NCBI GenBank assembly: GCA_046350055.1
Contig: JAXMBC010000001.1
Span: 2,790,001-2,854,000, forward strand
Source of the DNA: JAEUIE01 sp046350055
Lineage (GTDB): Bacteria; Planctomycetota; Planctomycetia; Gemmatales; HRBIN36
Length of the DNA: 64,000 nucleotides
Direction of reading: 5' to 3'
Part shown: piece by piece, positions 8,173-18,079 of the stretch
Position numbering within the stretch: position 1 is the stretch's first letter
How the letters are laid out: every line of letters begins with the position of its first letter
Program-made: the position numbers and the translations under genes
The notes under the pieces: generated by a model
What the model saw: only the letters and a program-made list of their open reading frames with translations
What the model was told of the DNA's origin: nothing
Database searches by the model: none

Positions 8173-9411
8173 CTACTTCGACAGCAACCCCGGCAGTTCG
8201 AACCCCTTCTCTCCGGTGAGCAATTGCGTACGGGCCTGCGTCTGCTGGCTCAGCCCCCACAGGCGGATGAAGCCCTTGGCGGCTTCGTGGTCGAACTGGT
8301 CGCCCTTCTCGTACGTCGCCAGGTGCTTGCTGTAAAGCGAGAACTCACTCTTGCGGCCGGCGACACTCACATTCCCCTTGAAGAGCTTGACCCGCACCCG
8401 TCCGGTGACAAACCGCTGGCTGCTGGCCACATACGCTGCCAGGTCCTGGTGATGGGCACTGAACCACAGGCCATTGTAAATGAGGTCCGCATACTCGTTC
8501 GCTACCATCGCTTTGAAGCGCATGCTGGGCTTGGAAAGACACAGCGTTTCCAACTCGCGATGCGCCAGGTGCAGAATCACCGCAGCTGGTGCTTCGTAGA
8601 TCTCGCGTGACTTGATGCCCACCAGGCGGTTCTCGATGTGATCAATCCGGCCTACGCCATGCTTGCCACCCACCTTGTTGAGCATTTCCAGCAGCGGTAC
8701 GCCGTCCATCTTCACGCCATTGACCGCCGTCGGCTTGCCACCTTCGAAGTCAATTTCAAGGTATTCCGGATCGTTCGGAGCTTTGCGTGGGTCAGCCGTC
8801 CACAGAAACGCCGCTTCGGGTGGTTCGAAATAGGGATCTTCCAGCACACCTGCTTCGACGCTACGTCCGAAGATATTCTCATCCACGCTGTAGGGGTTCT
8901 CTGCTGTGGCTAACACGGGGATGTTATGCTGTTTGGCATACTCAATCTCCTCGTCGCGAGTCATCTTCCATTCCCGCACCGGGGCGATGATCTTCAGATT
9001 TGGTGCCAGGGTCTGGAAGGTGACATCGAACCGTACCTGGTCGTTGCCCTTGCCTGTGCAACCGTGGGCCACCGCAACTGCACCGTGGGCCTTGGCGGTA
9101 TCCACCATCAGCTTGGCAATCAGAGGACGGCCGAGCGCGGTCGCCAGCGGGTACTTGCCTTCGTACAAGGCACCCGCCATCAGCGAGGGCCAGCAAAACA
9201 GGTCCACAAACAGGTTGCGGGCGTCCATCGCTTCCGCTGCGACAGCCCCAGTCTTGAGAGCCTTCTTCTTGATGCCTTCGAGGTCTTCGCCCGAACCGAG
9301 ATCCACCGTAAATGTGACCACGTCGAGGTCATACTTTTCCTTTAGCCAGGGCACCATGACGGAGGTATCGAGACCGCCGGAGTAGGCTAAAACGACTTTA
9401 CCTTTGGACAT
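8173..9411 (-). CDS. argG: Argininosuccinate synthase
   Basis: The 412-residue protein begins MSKGKVVLAYSGGLDTSV, the ATP-pyrophosphatase P-loop of argininosuccinate synthases. It includes the family segments HGCTGKGNDQVRFD and MDGVPLLEMLNKVGGKHG. It joins citrulline and aspartate in the penultimate step of arginine synthesis, in the cytoplasm. An AAGGG ribosome binding site lies 7 bases before the ATG. No other arginine gene is adjacent. Its start is 53 bases from the divergently transcribed JAMM gene. Confidence 0.97.
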   Translation of the reverse strand: MSKGKVVLAYSGGLDTSVMVPWLKEKYDLDVVTFTVDLGSGEDLEGIKKKALKTGAVAAEAMDARNLFVDLFCWPSLMAGALYEGKYPLATALGRPLIAKLMVDTAKAHGAVAVAHGCTGKGNDQVRFDVTFQTLAPNLKIIAPVREWKMTRDEEIEYAKQHNIPVLATAENPYSVDENIFGRSVEAGVLEDPYFEPPEAAFLWTADPRKAPNDPEYLEIDFEGGKPTAVNGVKMDGVPLLEMLNKVGGKHGVGRIDHIENRLVGIKSREIYEAPAAVILHLAHRELETLCLSKPSMRFKAMVANEYADLIYNGLWFSAHHQDLAAYVASSQRFVTGRVRVKLFKGNVSVAGRKSEFSLYSKHLATYEKGDQFDHEAAKGFIRLWGLSQQTQARTQLLTGEKGFELPGLLSK

Positions 9412-9464
9412 GGAATTCCCTTTACGGTTGGCTAAGTAGAAGATGGTGCTGCGCAGCGTATCTT

Positions 9465-10343
9465 ATGGTCATGGTCTTGCAGATTCCAGCACTGATCTAC
9501 GAAGAGATGGTCGCCCACGCCCGCCGGGAACTGCCCAACGAATGCGTCGGCATGCTCATCGGCTCACGCGACGGCGTGGTACATGAATATCTGCCCCTGG
9601 TGAACGAGCACCCCTCGCCAACCACGTTCCTCACCGAGCCACGCAGCATGCTGCACGCCGAGAAACGCTGCCGGGCCCTGGGGCTGCACGTACTGGGCAT
9701 CTTCCACTCTCATCCCACGGGGAGTAACAGTGCAAGCAAACGCGACCTTGCTAATCATTACAGCCCCGACGTGCTTTGCCTGATCCTGGCCATGGAAAAG
9801 GAGCCACCGGAACTGGCAGCATGGCACATGCTGCCGGAGACGTACAAGAAGGCGGAGGTGATAATTAAGTGTTCGGCTGCGGATAGCGTCGAGGAGCGCG
9901 AGTGGCTGAACACCATCCTGTCGCAGATTGTGGACGGCACGCTGTTGCGAGCCGCGTACTACGGCCAACTCGACTGCGACGCCGCACTCGACGCCCGAGC
10001 TGGCGACACCGAATTTGGAGCGGAGTGGGTCCATCAGTTCGAAGATGTGGGGCGGCGTTGGGCTGCGACGGCAGTCGCCGCCGAAATTCGCGAGGTGGCC
10101 GAAGTAATCCGCAGGGAGTCGTTCCTGGCCGTCAGCCGGGTGACCCGGCAGCACGAGATCGCCAGCTATGTTTCGGATGACTTCGACCTGATCGTTCGGG
10201 GCCGAATAGTCGGCATGAAGAGCGTGTTTCTAGAACGGCTTTGGGCTGAGTACGAGCGTGGGCAGTTTCCCCACCCACGCAGAACATTACACTCGAGCGG
10301 TGAATATAGTGGAGTGCATCAGCCACGGCGTGACAACTTCTGA
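9465..10343 (+). CDS. JAMM/MPN (M67-type) metalloprotease with an extra C-terminal domain
   Basis: Residues ~5-135 form a JAMM domain with the zinc and catalytic set E26, H81, H83 and D94 (FHSHPTGSNSASKRD). Stand-alone bacterial JAMM proteins of this type are about 135-150 residues and cleave isopeptide or sulfur-carrier conjugates. After AEVIIK (~135) a 150-residue alpha-helical tail follows (EREWLNTIL...VGRRWAATAVAAEIREVAEVIRRE...LWAEYERGQFPH) that I do not recognise as part of the JAMM fold. It may be a fusion created by recombination. Two near in-frame starts exist (9465, 9471); neither has a strong ribosome binding site. Confidence 0.8.
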   Translation: MVMVLQIPALIYEEMVAHARRELPNECVGMLIGSRDGVVHEYLPLVNEHPSPTTFLTEPRSMLHAEKRCRALGLHVLGIFHSHPTGSNSASKRDLANHYSPDVLCLILAMEKEPPELAAWHMLPETYKKAEVIIKCSAADSVEEREWLNTILSQIVDGTLLRAAYYGQLDCDAALDARAGDTEFGAEWVHQFEDVGRRWAATAVAAEIREVAEVIRRESFLAVSRVTRQHEIASYVSDDFDLIVRGRIVGMKSVFLERLWAEYERGQFPHPRRTLHSSGEYSGVHQPRRDNF

Positions 10344-10377
10344 CCAGCCAAGCGACCGCTTAGCACTTGCCCGGCCC

Positions 10378-10467
10378 TCAGCCGCCGCCATCGCCAGTGA
10401 TTACCACCTTCAGCAGAAGGATGCCCAGCAAGAGCATCGCAGCGATCCCAAGCACCGAACCAGTCAT
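10378..10467 (-). CDS. Small 29-residue single-span membrane peptide
   Basis: A short frame encodes a peptide beginning MTGSVLGIAAMLLLGILLLK and ending VVITGDGGG. It is almost entirely one membrane helix with a short acidic/glycine tail. The ribosome binding site AAGGAG is 7 bases before ATG 10467 and is the strongest nearby, which argues that it is translated. It lies between the JAMM gene and the divergent antiporter gene. Function unknown. Confidence 0.55.
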   Translation of the reverse strand: MTGSVLGIAAMLLLGILLLKVVITGDGGG

Positions 10468-10543
10468 ATCGCATCTCCTTCACAATCATTATACGCCGGG
10501 GTGTTGCGGTAGGCTGTGCAACTCCTGCCTATAGAATGATCGC

Positions 10544-11908
10544 ATGCCTACCCATGTTCTCTTTGCCTTTGCAGGCCCCGCGGATGCCCCCAGTCTTCTT
10601 TCCAGCATCCCCTTTTGCGTGATGCTTCTCTCTATCGCCATCCTACCCCTCTTTCATGGCACGCATCACTGGTGGGAAAAGAACCGCAACAAGCTGCTGA
10701 TTAGCGTCGTCCTGGGTGGCTTGACTCTGGGCTATTACTATTTTCGTCCTGCAGGGTTTCATGATGCAGCTGTCGGCCTGCCCAGCATGCTGAAGGCCCT
10801 GCATCATGCATTGTTCGAAGAATACCTGCCGTTCATCGTGATGTTATTCAGCCTCTACACCATCAGTGGTGGCATCCGCTGGGAAATTCGCATGAAGGCG
10901 TCACCTGCGGTGAATGTCGCCATTCTCCTGGCAGGAACAGTGCTGGCTAGTTTCATTGGTACAACCGGGGCGTCGATGTTGCTCATACGCCCGCTGCTCG
11001 AAGTGAATCAGTATCGCCAATATAAGCTGCATACGGTGCTGTTCTTCATCTTCCTCGTGGCTAACATCGGTGGCTCCCTGCTGCCTCTGGGCGATCCTCC
11101 ATTATTTATCGGCTATCTGAATGGCGTGCCCTTCCTGTGGACGTTGGCCTTGTTTCCACACTGGGCCTGGTGTGCGGGGTTTCTGCTGGGTATCTACTTC
11201 ATCTGGGACACGATCGTCACCAGATGGGAATCGGTTCCCACCATTGATCCGACCATTTTGCCGGATGGCAGCAAAGGGCGGCGGTTCATCGTCGATGGCA
11301 GACTCAACTATCTCTGGCTGCTGCTGATCGTTTTCTGCATCGGGTTGCTTCCCCCGGATAAGCCTTTCATTGGCACCAACTGGATCGTGCCTCGTTATCT
11401 TCGCGAAGTGCTCATGCTGCTCATCACCGGGTTGGGATGGTACACAACTCCGCATGCTGTCCGCAGCAAGAATGAATTCAACTTCACTGCCATCGGCGAG
11501 GTAGCGTTTCTGTTCATCGGCATCTTCATCTGCATCATGCCACCGATGGAGATTTTGAAGGTGCGCGGGGCTGAGCTGGGTTTGACTGAACCCTGGCAAT
11601 TCTTCTGGGCGACTGGTCTGCTTTCCAGCTTCCTTGATAATGCCCCTACCTACGCCATCTTCTTTCAAACAGCCATTTCGCTAACACCTGGAACCACAGT
11701 TCCGCCCGATTCGCTGCTCATTCCGATTTCCATTGGAGCCGTTTTCATGGGAGCCATGACCTACATTGGCAACGGGCCTAACTTCATGGTAAAGAGCATT
11801 GCTGAGAATGCAGGCATCAAGATGCCCAGTTTCTTTGTTTATCTGCTCTACAGTTCGCTGATACTTATCCCCCTTTTCGTGGCTCTTACCTGGGTGTTTC
11901 TCCTGTGA
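10544..11908 (+). CDS. NhaD-like Na+/H+ antiporter (ion transporter superfamily)
   Basis: The 454-residue protein has roughly a dozen hydrophobic segments and the motif block LASFIGTTGASMLLIRPLL followed by ANIGGSLLPLGDPPLFIGYL. This Gx4GDPPL arrangement is typical of NhaD/ArsB-like ion transporters. SSFLDNAPTYAIFF and FMGAMTYIGNGPNFMVKSIA near the C-terminus form the matching second half. It probably exchanges Na+ for H+ in the inner membrane. Its TGA stop overlaps the GTG start of the PHP gene by 4 bases, so the two are translationally coupled. Confidence 0.9.
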   Translation: MPTHVLFAFAGPADAPSLLSSIPFCVMLLSIAILPLFHGTHHWWEKNRNKLLISVVLGGLTLGYYYFRPAGFHDAAVGLPSMLKALHHALFEEYLPFIVMLFSLYTISGGIRWEIRMKASPAVNVAILLAGTVLASFIGTTGASMLLIRPLLEVNQYRQYKLHTVLFFIFLVANIGGSLLPLGDPPLFIGYLNGVPFLWTLALFPHWAWCAGFLLGIYFIWDTIVTRWESVPTIDPTILPDGSKGRRFIVDGRLNYLWLLLIVFCIGLLPPDKPFIGTNWIVPRYLREVLMLLITGLGWYTTPHAVRSKNEFNFTAIGEVAFLFIGIFICIMPPMEILKVRGAELGLTEPWQFFWATGLLSSFLDNAPTYAIFFQTAISLTPGTTVPPDSLLIPISIGAVFMGAMTYIGNGPNFMVKSIAENAGIKMPSFFVYLLYSSLILIPLFVALTWVFLL

Positions 11909-12555
11909 ACGAGCCGCTGATCACATTTGATATGCACCTGCATACCAGCAGGCACTCGCCCGATGGGCAGTCCAATCCTTTTTCGCTCGCCCGGCATGCC
12001 TGGGATCTGGGGCTTACGGGTATCATCATTACGGAGCACGATTGGCTCTGGTGCGACGAGGAGCTTGATGAACTGCGTGCTGCTACGCCTGGCTTGCAGA
12101 TTTACAGTGGTGTGGAAGTCTCTGCCTATGAAGGGCATTTTCTGTGTTACGGCATCACCGATCCGATGAAGCTGTCCAAGGGGATAGCCCTCAAGGACCT
12201 CTGCACGGAAGTGCATGCCCAGGGTGGTGCGATCATTGCGGCACATCCCTATCGCTGGGGGCAAAATTTCGACGAGATTCTGGCCCAGGAACCGCTGATC
12301 GATGGGCTGGAACTCATGTCGTCGAACATGGATGCGGAGTGCAAACGCAAGGCCCGGGCCATGCATCAGGCCCGTACCGTGCCCTGGTCAGCCGTAGGCA
12401 ATAGCGACGCTCATCAGCTCGAAGTGGTTGCCTGCTGCTACACGGTATTTCCACAGGCAATACGTGATCAGGCTGATTTGCTGGAAGCACTGCGCAGCGG
12501 GCAGACGGTGCCACGCGAACGACTGCCGATGGAAGTCAAAATGATGGATGACTAA
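11905..12555 (+). CDS. PHP-domain metal-dependent phosphoesterase
   Basis: The 216-residue product shows the four PHP metal-binding blocks: FDMHLHTSRHSPDG at the start, ITEHDW, AAHPYRWG, and GNSDAHQLE near the end. PHP enzymes hydrolyse phosphoesters using two or three metal ions; this stand-alone type resembles nucleotide or RNA phosphatases but the substrate is unknown. The GTG start at 11905 overlaps the antiporter stop by 4 bases. Its end overlaps the stop of the convergent gene by 4 bases. Confidence 0.88.
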   Translation: MNEPLITFDMHLHTSRHSPDGQSNPFSLARHAWDLGLTGIIITEHDWLWCDEELDELRAATPGLQIYSGVEVSAYEGHFLCYGITDPMKLSKGIALKDLCTEVHAQGGAIIAAHPYRWGQNFDEILAQEPLIDGLELMSSNMDAECKRKARAMHQARTVPWSAVGNSDAHQLEVVACCYTVFPQAIRDQADLLEALRSGQTVPRERLPMEVKMMDD

Positions 12556-14195
12556 TTCTTCGGCCTGACGGTGACAGCGTTGATCTGCTCCTTCATCTGA
12601 CCGTCCATGGGTACCTTGATTATCGACCCTTCCACTTCGACAATCTTGCCCACCTGGGAAGCCAGTTGCGGACCGGTGACGCTGTTACCTCGCAGGTAAT
12701 GCACGAGCAGGCCCTGACTGTTGGTGAGATAGTAGAGTTGCGAGCCAGCGTTGTACTGAACTGCCTTATTCAGTTTGCCAATCCATTTGCCTGTTGGTGC
12801 TGCTGCTGTTGCTGCTGGAGACGCGATGGGCTGTTGTGGTATTCGCTGTTGTTGTTGCTGCTGTTGTGCTATGGGAGTGGACTGTGGCTGGTACTGCTGG
12901 AGTGGAGACGCAGCGGGCTGTTGCAGTTGCTGATCCTGATAGGTGGGTATCTTTACCTGGCTGGCTGCAGCCGGGTTAGTCACAGGTGGAGCAGGCCTGA
13001 CGACTGTTTCCCTGGGCGGTGCAGCGACCACGTTGCCGAAGGTGGGATTGGGATTGCTCACGCTATTGCCAAAGGTGGTGTTCATGGCTGTGGACTGTGC
13101 CCGGAAAGCGGAGCTATCCCCGGGTACCCAGGCGAAGGCGTTGTACGCGGGAGAAAGGTACCCAGTCTGCTGCTGGGCGACAGGCTGTGCCGGTGGTTTC
13201 GCCTGCCACTCGCGGATGAACTCGAGCCGGTTCTTGGCAAGGATGCGGACGCTCATGACATCCGCTTCCATCAGGTACTGATAGCGCATGCGGGCATCTT
13301 CCCATGCACCGGAGCGGAGGGCCATCTGGTAGGCCTGATCCGCCGATTGCACCTGTCCCGCCAGTGCTGGGGGAAGTTGCTCTCCTTCGGGAACAGGCAT
13401 GGAGGCTTGGCCCTGTTGCAGCCACATGCTGTTATTGCTGTTATTGTTGAACTGTGGTGGAGGCTGTTGCTGCTGATAGCCAGGTTGCTGATATTGGTTG
13501 AGTGGACTGGCAGGGAATGTCACCTGGGCTTGCCGTGCGGCATCCTCGACGCCTTCCAGGTCAGCAGTGCGAACGAACCGGACATCCTTGCCCGAGGAAC
13601 GGATGACAACATAGTTCTTCACCTTGCCATGCACCATGATCTTCTTTTCATTGACGACGTCGACCTGCGTGCCCTTTTGCAACTTGGTGCCTGAGCCAAC
13701 ATATTCCGCACCCACGCCGGGCTCACCATCTATCAAGGGTTCAGTGAGAGATTTAATAGGCTGGGGAGCATCCTTGAAGTTCTTGGGTGGGAATAACATG
13801 TAGAGCGATGAGCTTGGCACGAGCGAATAGCAATTATCCGGTGTGGCAATCGTGGCGTATTCACTGCCTGGTTTGGGAATTTCCAGCAGAGTGACCGTAC
13901 TGCCTGCAGGAAGTGTATTGCACACATAGGCATGGTCAGTCGGCCTGCTTCGTACCACCGTCTGACGGCGAGCACGGACGACGCTGCCAGATTTGATCGA
14001 CTCCGTATTGCCCGAGACCGGGCGAATCACCTGTGGTTGCGGAGCATTGTATTGTGGTAGAGAAGGGGCTGACTGCTGTGGTGGCGGCGTCATCCCCGGG
14101 ATATTGAGGTTGATCTGGTCCGGCGGGGGCGGAAGTTGAGCCTGTGCCGCTGAGCCGGTCACTACGATTATCAGCCAGACTAGAGAGTGGCGCAT
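12552..14195 (-). CDS. Secreted Gln/Pro-rich protein with an SH3b-like domain
   Basis: The 547-residue protein begins with a signal peptide (MRHSLVWLIIVVTGSAAQAQ) and a proline-rich spacer. Residues ~70-130 (GSVVRARRQTVVRSRPTDHAYVCNTLPAGS...NCYSLVPSS) resemble a bacterial SH3b fold, perhaps followed by a second copy around GSGTKLQKGTQVDVV. The middle and end are rich in Gln, with a run of seven Q near residue 446, separated by short structured parts. The final ~75 residues (GKLNKAVQYNAGSQLYYLTNSQGLLVHYL) look like a small beta-rich domain. An envelope or surface role is likely. No ribosome binding site is convincing. Confidence 0.75.
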   Translation of the reverse strand: MRHSLVWLIIVVTGSAAQAQLPPPPDQINLNIPGMTPPPQQSAPSLPQYNAPQPQVIRPVSGNTESIKSGSVVRARRQTVVRSRPTDHAYVCNTLPAGSTVTLLEIPKPGSEYATIATPDNCYSLVPSSSLYMLFPPKNFKDAPQPIKSLTEPLIDGEPGVGAEYVGSGTKLQKGTQVDVVNEKKIMVHGKVKNYVVIRSSGKDVRFVRTADLEGVEDAARQAQVTFPASPLNQYQQPGYQQQQPPPQFNNNSNNSMWLQQGQASMPVPEGEQLPPALAGQVQSADQAYQMALRSGAWEDARMRYQYLMEADVMSVRILAKNRLEFIREWQAKPPAQPVAQQQTGYLSPAYNAFAWVPGDSSAFRAQSTAMNTTFGNSVSNPNPTFGNVVAAPPRETVVRPAPPVTNPAAASQVKIPTYQDQQLQQPAASPLQQYQPQSTPIAQQQQQQQRIPQQPIASPAATAAAPTGKWIGKLNKAVQYNAGSQLYYLTNSQGLLVHYLRGNSVTGPQLASQVGKIVEVEGSIIKVPMDGQMKEQINAVTVRPKN

Positions 14196-14390
14196 GATGG
14201 CCCCATCCTTGTTCCCATCAACTTGCCTGCCTTATAGAGAATTCCCGGATTCACACAAGACCAGTCGTCATGGTCTTGCCGCAGTCACGGTACCTGTCAG
14301 CCACTGAAGATGACAGGGAATGCTTGACAGTCACCTGTAAACTTGGCATCAATAGAGAGATGACATAACTATGTCACTTGGCTTCATCCC

Positions 14391-15524
14391 ATGGCATCCG
14401 TCGCTACAGTGCCGCAGACACGAGTCTTACGTCCTGCCAGCAGCTACTTTCCTGGTGGCTATAGCGAGGCATCGGAGCGATTTCAGCAGGCGGCAGACGC
14501 AGCTCAGTGTGACCGTGATTCATGGCAATTGGAATGCCGAGGCCCCAGGGGCGAAACCCTCTCCATCGAACTGGCACGCTGGGGGAATCCCTCTGCAACT
14601 CGCTGGCTGCTTCTGACTACGGGCTTGCATGGTACCGAGGCGCCATTCGGGTCCGCGGTGCAACTCCGCCTGCTGGATGACCTGGTACATCGTGAGATGC
14701 CTGACGATACAGGTATCGTGCTGCTTCATGCACTCAATCCCTACGGCTACGCTTGGGTACGGCGGGCTAATGAAGAGAATGTTGATCTCAATCGTAACTT
14801 CCTGCTGTCTCACGAAGCTTATCAGGGTGCCCCGCCACTGTATCAGCACGTCTACGAGGCGTTCAATCCGCATCGGCGTCGGCGGTTCTACCACAATTTT
14901 TACGCTGAGGCCTGGTGGCTCATTCGTCGCCATGGGCGGGCAGCGTTGCAAAGCAGCCTGCCTGTGGGGCAGTATGAGTATCCGGAAGGGCTGTTCTACG
15001 GTGGTGCGAAACCAGCTCGCCTGGTAGAACTGCTGCGTGAGCACCTGCCTCGCTGGATGCCCCATGCCCAGGAAGTGACACACCTCGATTTTCATACAGG
15101 TCTGGGTAACTGGGGAGATTATCGTTTGCTGCTCGACGGTCCTCATGATCATCTGGATGCAGACTGGTTTCGCACGTGGGTTGCGTCTGAAAAGGTAGAA
15201 GCGGCCTCTATGAACAAGACTGCCTACTCGGCACGAGGTTCCTTTGGTCCCTGGATGAAGACCGTTTTGTTTCCGAAAGTCAGCTATCACTATGGTGCAG
15301 CAGAGTTCGGTACCTTCGGAGGCGTCAGGGTCTTGCGGTCACTGGTGAAAGAACTGCAGGTGCACTATGGCCTGCCACCAGAGCATAGACAGTATCAATG
15401 GGCCAAGCGGCTGGTGAGTCATACGTTTGTTCCTCCGTCGCTATATTGGCGACAGCGTGTTTTGCAGGATGGATATGCACTGTGCCTGTCTGCGTTGCAG
15501 AAGGTGCAGTCGCACCAGTCTTGA
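14391..15524 (+). CDS. DUF2817 family M14-like metallopeptidase
   Basis: The 377-residue protein carries the zinc-peptidase-like blocks TGLHGTEAPFGSA (H-x-x-E), ALNPYGYAWVRRANEENVDLNRNF, and HLDFHTGLGNWGD. This set is the signature of DUF2817 proteins, relatives of carboxypeptidase A (M14). No signal peptide is evident, so it probably acts in the cytoplasm on peptides or amides. Neighbours give no metabolic hint. The start at 14391 lacks a clear ribosome binding site. Confidence 0.85.
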   Translation: MASVATVPQTRVLRPASSYFPGGYSEASERFQQAADAAQCDRDSWQLECRGPRGETLSIELARWGNPSATRWLLLTTGLHGTEAPFGSAVQLRLLDDLVHREMPDDTGIVLLHALNPYGYAWVRRANEENVDLNRNFLLSHEAYQGAPPLYQHVYEAFNPHRRRRFYHNFYAEAWWLIRRHGRAALQSSLPVGQYEYPEGLFYGGAKPARLVELLREHLPRWMPHAQEVTHLDFHTGLGNWGDYRLLLDGPHDHLDADWFRTWVASEKVEAASMNKTAYSARGSFGPWMKTVLFPKVSYHYGAAEFGTFGGVRVLRSLVKELQVHYGLPPEHRQYQWAKRLVSHTFVPPSLYWRQRVLQDGYALCLSALQKVQSHQS

Positions 15525-15623
15525 TTAATGCTGATACAATTAACAGCATGGAACAGGCGAAGTCCTTTTTCTTACAGCTCCCCGCAATTAAGAGTTAATG
15601 AATCTTGTGGGTACTGCGATCGC

Positions 15624-17906
15624 CTATTTTGCACTGGATAATCCCATGTGCGAAAGCAATTGCTCAAACCGAGAGTCTGAGCGAAGCATCTCCAAGGTTG
15701 GATCAATTTTGAGATAGATCACAGCCCAATATCGCTCATCGCAAGCACGTTGTAGCCATTCAAAAGCCTGATCCGTATTACCAAGCACCGCATGAATCCG
15801 GGCGATCTCGAAAGCGTGGCTATATCGACTCGATTGAGCGTTCAACTCTTCCAGAATCAATTGCGCACGCGTTCTTTGTCCTGATAGTGCATACACATAG
15901 CCGAGGGTGCCACGGACTCGCGGGTGGCGTTGCCCTGCCTGAATCTGCTTCTCCAGGATACTCACAGCTTCGGTCATTAATCCACTCAGGGCATAGGCAG
16001 TTGCCAGTTCCACGTAAGCAAACGGAAAGGAGGGATCCAACTCAATAGCCTTCCTGGCGTTAGTAATCGCCTCCTCGAATTGCCCCAACCAGTTATTACT
16101 CATGGTTAGTTCATACCAGGCTCTTGCTGCTTGAGGGTCGAGCTGAAGTGCTCTGCGAATGAATGAGAGTGCCTCGGTTGGTCGGCCCATGGCTGCAAGG
16201 TAGAAGCCATAGAGTGTCTGATCGATGGGATGGTCCAGGCCGAGCTTGATGGCCTGTTTCAGTTCGCGTTCCGCGGCTGGCCAGTCCCAGTCATGAAAGA
16301 GATAGATGGTTCCCAGATTGGCGTGTGTCTCAGGCAGCGTGTTGTCAAGCGATAGGGCAATGGTCAGGCATTTTCTGGATTCAGGAAATGTCTCTCGCGG
16401 TCCACGGAAGATATTGCCCAGCACGTTATAACAACGGGCCAGGCCAACATAAGCCAAGGAGTATTCTGGATCTCTCCGAAGAGCTCGCTGGCAATACTCA
16501 ATAGCTGTGCTCAGACCCTCTTCAGAAAACTTGTTCCAGTGGTACATGGCCTCGCGGTAGAGCAGGTATGCTTCCGGGTCTTCGGTGTAGCGTTTAGTAA
16601 GCCGTTTCTCCTCTTCACCTGTCAACTGTAATTTCAAATGGACTGCGACGTCGCGTGCAATCTGGTCCTGTACATCCAGGATTGCATCGAGTTTACTCTG
16701 GTAACGTTTTCCCCAGAGTAGATGATCTTCCTGCGGATCCACCAGAGAGATACTCAGCCAAAGGTTATCGCCGACTTGATGCATCGTGCCGGTAACAAGC
16801 ATTTGCACCTTCAATTGCTGGGCGATGAGCGTGGCACTGGGCCGCTGCCGTTTGTAACAAGATACCGAACTGAATGGTCGTACCTTCAGTCCGCTGCGCC
16901 GCACTTGAGACAGGCTGATGATGAGATGATCAGCTATTCCGTCGCTGAGAAACTCAGTTTCTGTGTTGTTACCAACGTTTTCAAAAGGCAAGACAGCTAT
17001 CGCTTCAACTGTTCGTTGTTCAGATTCATGACGCGAAGGAGAGCTGACCAACTGACGCAAGCTCAATGCAAGGTCTCGAGCCGAATGCAGCCGTAAGCTG
17101 GGATTCTTCTCAAGGCACTGGCGGATCAGGCGGGAGAGTTCATGGGGAATCTGCTGAGCGGAATGGTTTACCAGGCCCGAAGGTTCCTCGTACAGAATGG
17201 CGGTCATCGTTTCTGCAACTGTGGGTCGCTTGAATGCCCGTTGTCCACTGACCATTTCGAGCAGGATGCATCCGAAGGAAAACAAGTCACTGGGTACCTC
17301 AGCAGGCAAGCAGCGTACCTGTTCTGGAGACATGTAGCCAACTGTTCCAAGTAGTGTTCCCGGATCTGTTTGCAACTGCTGGTATGTTACGGTTTCTGAG
17401 GATTCCTTTGTTATTGCAGTGACTTTTGACAATCCAAAGTCCAGCACCTTGACTCGGCCATCAGACGTGAGAAACAGATTCTCCGGCTTCAGGTCACGGT
17501 GAACGATCCCTTTAGAGTGTGCTGCAGCCAGGCCTTCAGCAATGGCTGCAGCAAGGACAACAGTTTCGTGCCAGGGTATAGGTCCCTTGGTTAATCGCTC
17601 TCGCAATGACTCGCCTTCCAGCAGTTCCATGACGGCAAAGGGTATGGAGTTGTGCATTCCATAATCATGAATCGCCAGAATGTTGGGATGGGAAAGCGAG
17701 GCTACTATCTTTGCTTCGCGCTCGAATCGTGCCAGCCGATCCGGGTTGCTGGTAAAATGCTCTGGAAGGACTTTGATTGCGACTTCACGTGCTAATCGTG
17801 AATCTCGAGCCCGGTAAACAACACCCATGCCCCCTGAACCAAGCTGTTCAATGATTTCGTACGGACCAAGCCTGGTTGAAGGTGTTATCACACCAAGTTT
17901 CTCCAA
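15624..17906 (-). CDS. Ser/Thr protein kinase with TolB/FlgO-like and TPR domains
   Basis: Residues ~13-280 are a Hanks-type kinase: glycine loop GSGGMGVVY (23-31), AIK lysine K45, catalytic HRDLKPEN (D138), DFG 156-158. Residues ~305-445 (AIAVLPFENVGNNTETEFLSDGIADHL...QVRRSGLKVRPFSS) match the TolB-N/FlgO-like domain found after kinases and adenylate cyclases. TPR repeats fill ~450-740. There is no transmembrane segment between kinase and tail, so the whole protein is likely cytoplasmic. It would phosphorylate Ser/Thr targets and use the TPRs as a docking platform. All catalytic residues are present. Confidence 0.92.
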   Translation of the reverse strand: MEKLGVITPSTRLGPYEIIEQLGSGGMGVVYRARDSRLAREVAIKVLPEHFTSNPDRLARFEREAKIVASLSHPNILAIHDYGMHNSIPFAVMELLEGESLRERLTKGPIPWHETVVLAAAIAEGLAAAHSKGIVHRDLKPENLFLTSDGRVKVLDFGLSKVTAITKESSETVTYQQLQTDPGTLLGTVGYMSPEQVRCLPAEVPSDLFSFGCILLEMVSGQRAFKRPTVAETMTAILYEEPSGLVNHSAQQIPHELSRLIRQCLEKNPSLRLHSARDLALSLRQLVSSPSRHESEQRTVEAIAVLPFENVGNNTETEFLSDGIADHLIISLSQVRRSGLKVRPFSSVSCYKRQRPSATLIAQQLKVQMLVTGTMHQVGDNLWLSISLVDPQEDHLLWGKRYQSKLDAILDVQDQIARDVAVHLKLQLTGEEEKRLTKRYTEDPEAYLLYREAMYHWNKFSEEGLSTAIEYCQRALRRDPEYSLAYVGLARCYNVLGNIFRGPRETFPESRKCLTIALSLDNTLPETHANLGTIYLFHDWDWPAAERELKQAIKLGLDHPIDQTLYGFYLAAMGRPTEALSFIRRALQLDPQAARAWYELTMSNNWLGQFEEAITNARKAIELDPSFPFAYVELATAYALSGLMTEAVSILEKQIQAGQRHPRVRGTLGYVYALSGQRTRAQLILEELNAQSSRYSHAFEIARIHAVLGNTDQAFEWLQRACDERYWAVIYLKIDPTLEMLRSDSRFEQLLSHMGLSSAK

Positions 17907-18079
17907 CTGTCTGCTGTTGAAGACAGTGAGTCTATCCTACTGGTCATACAGTGCCGTTACATCCAACGCAATCACGAAAAACCAGATCCATTGGTAAAGA
18001 CCTGACATCTGCCTGAACTTTATCATCGTTCACCCGATCCCATAAGATGATTATTCCACTTTATCCTGATAGATGAGAC

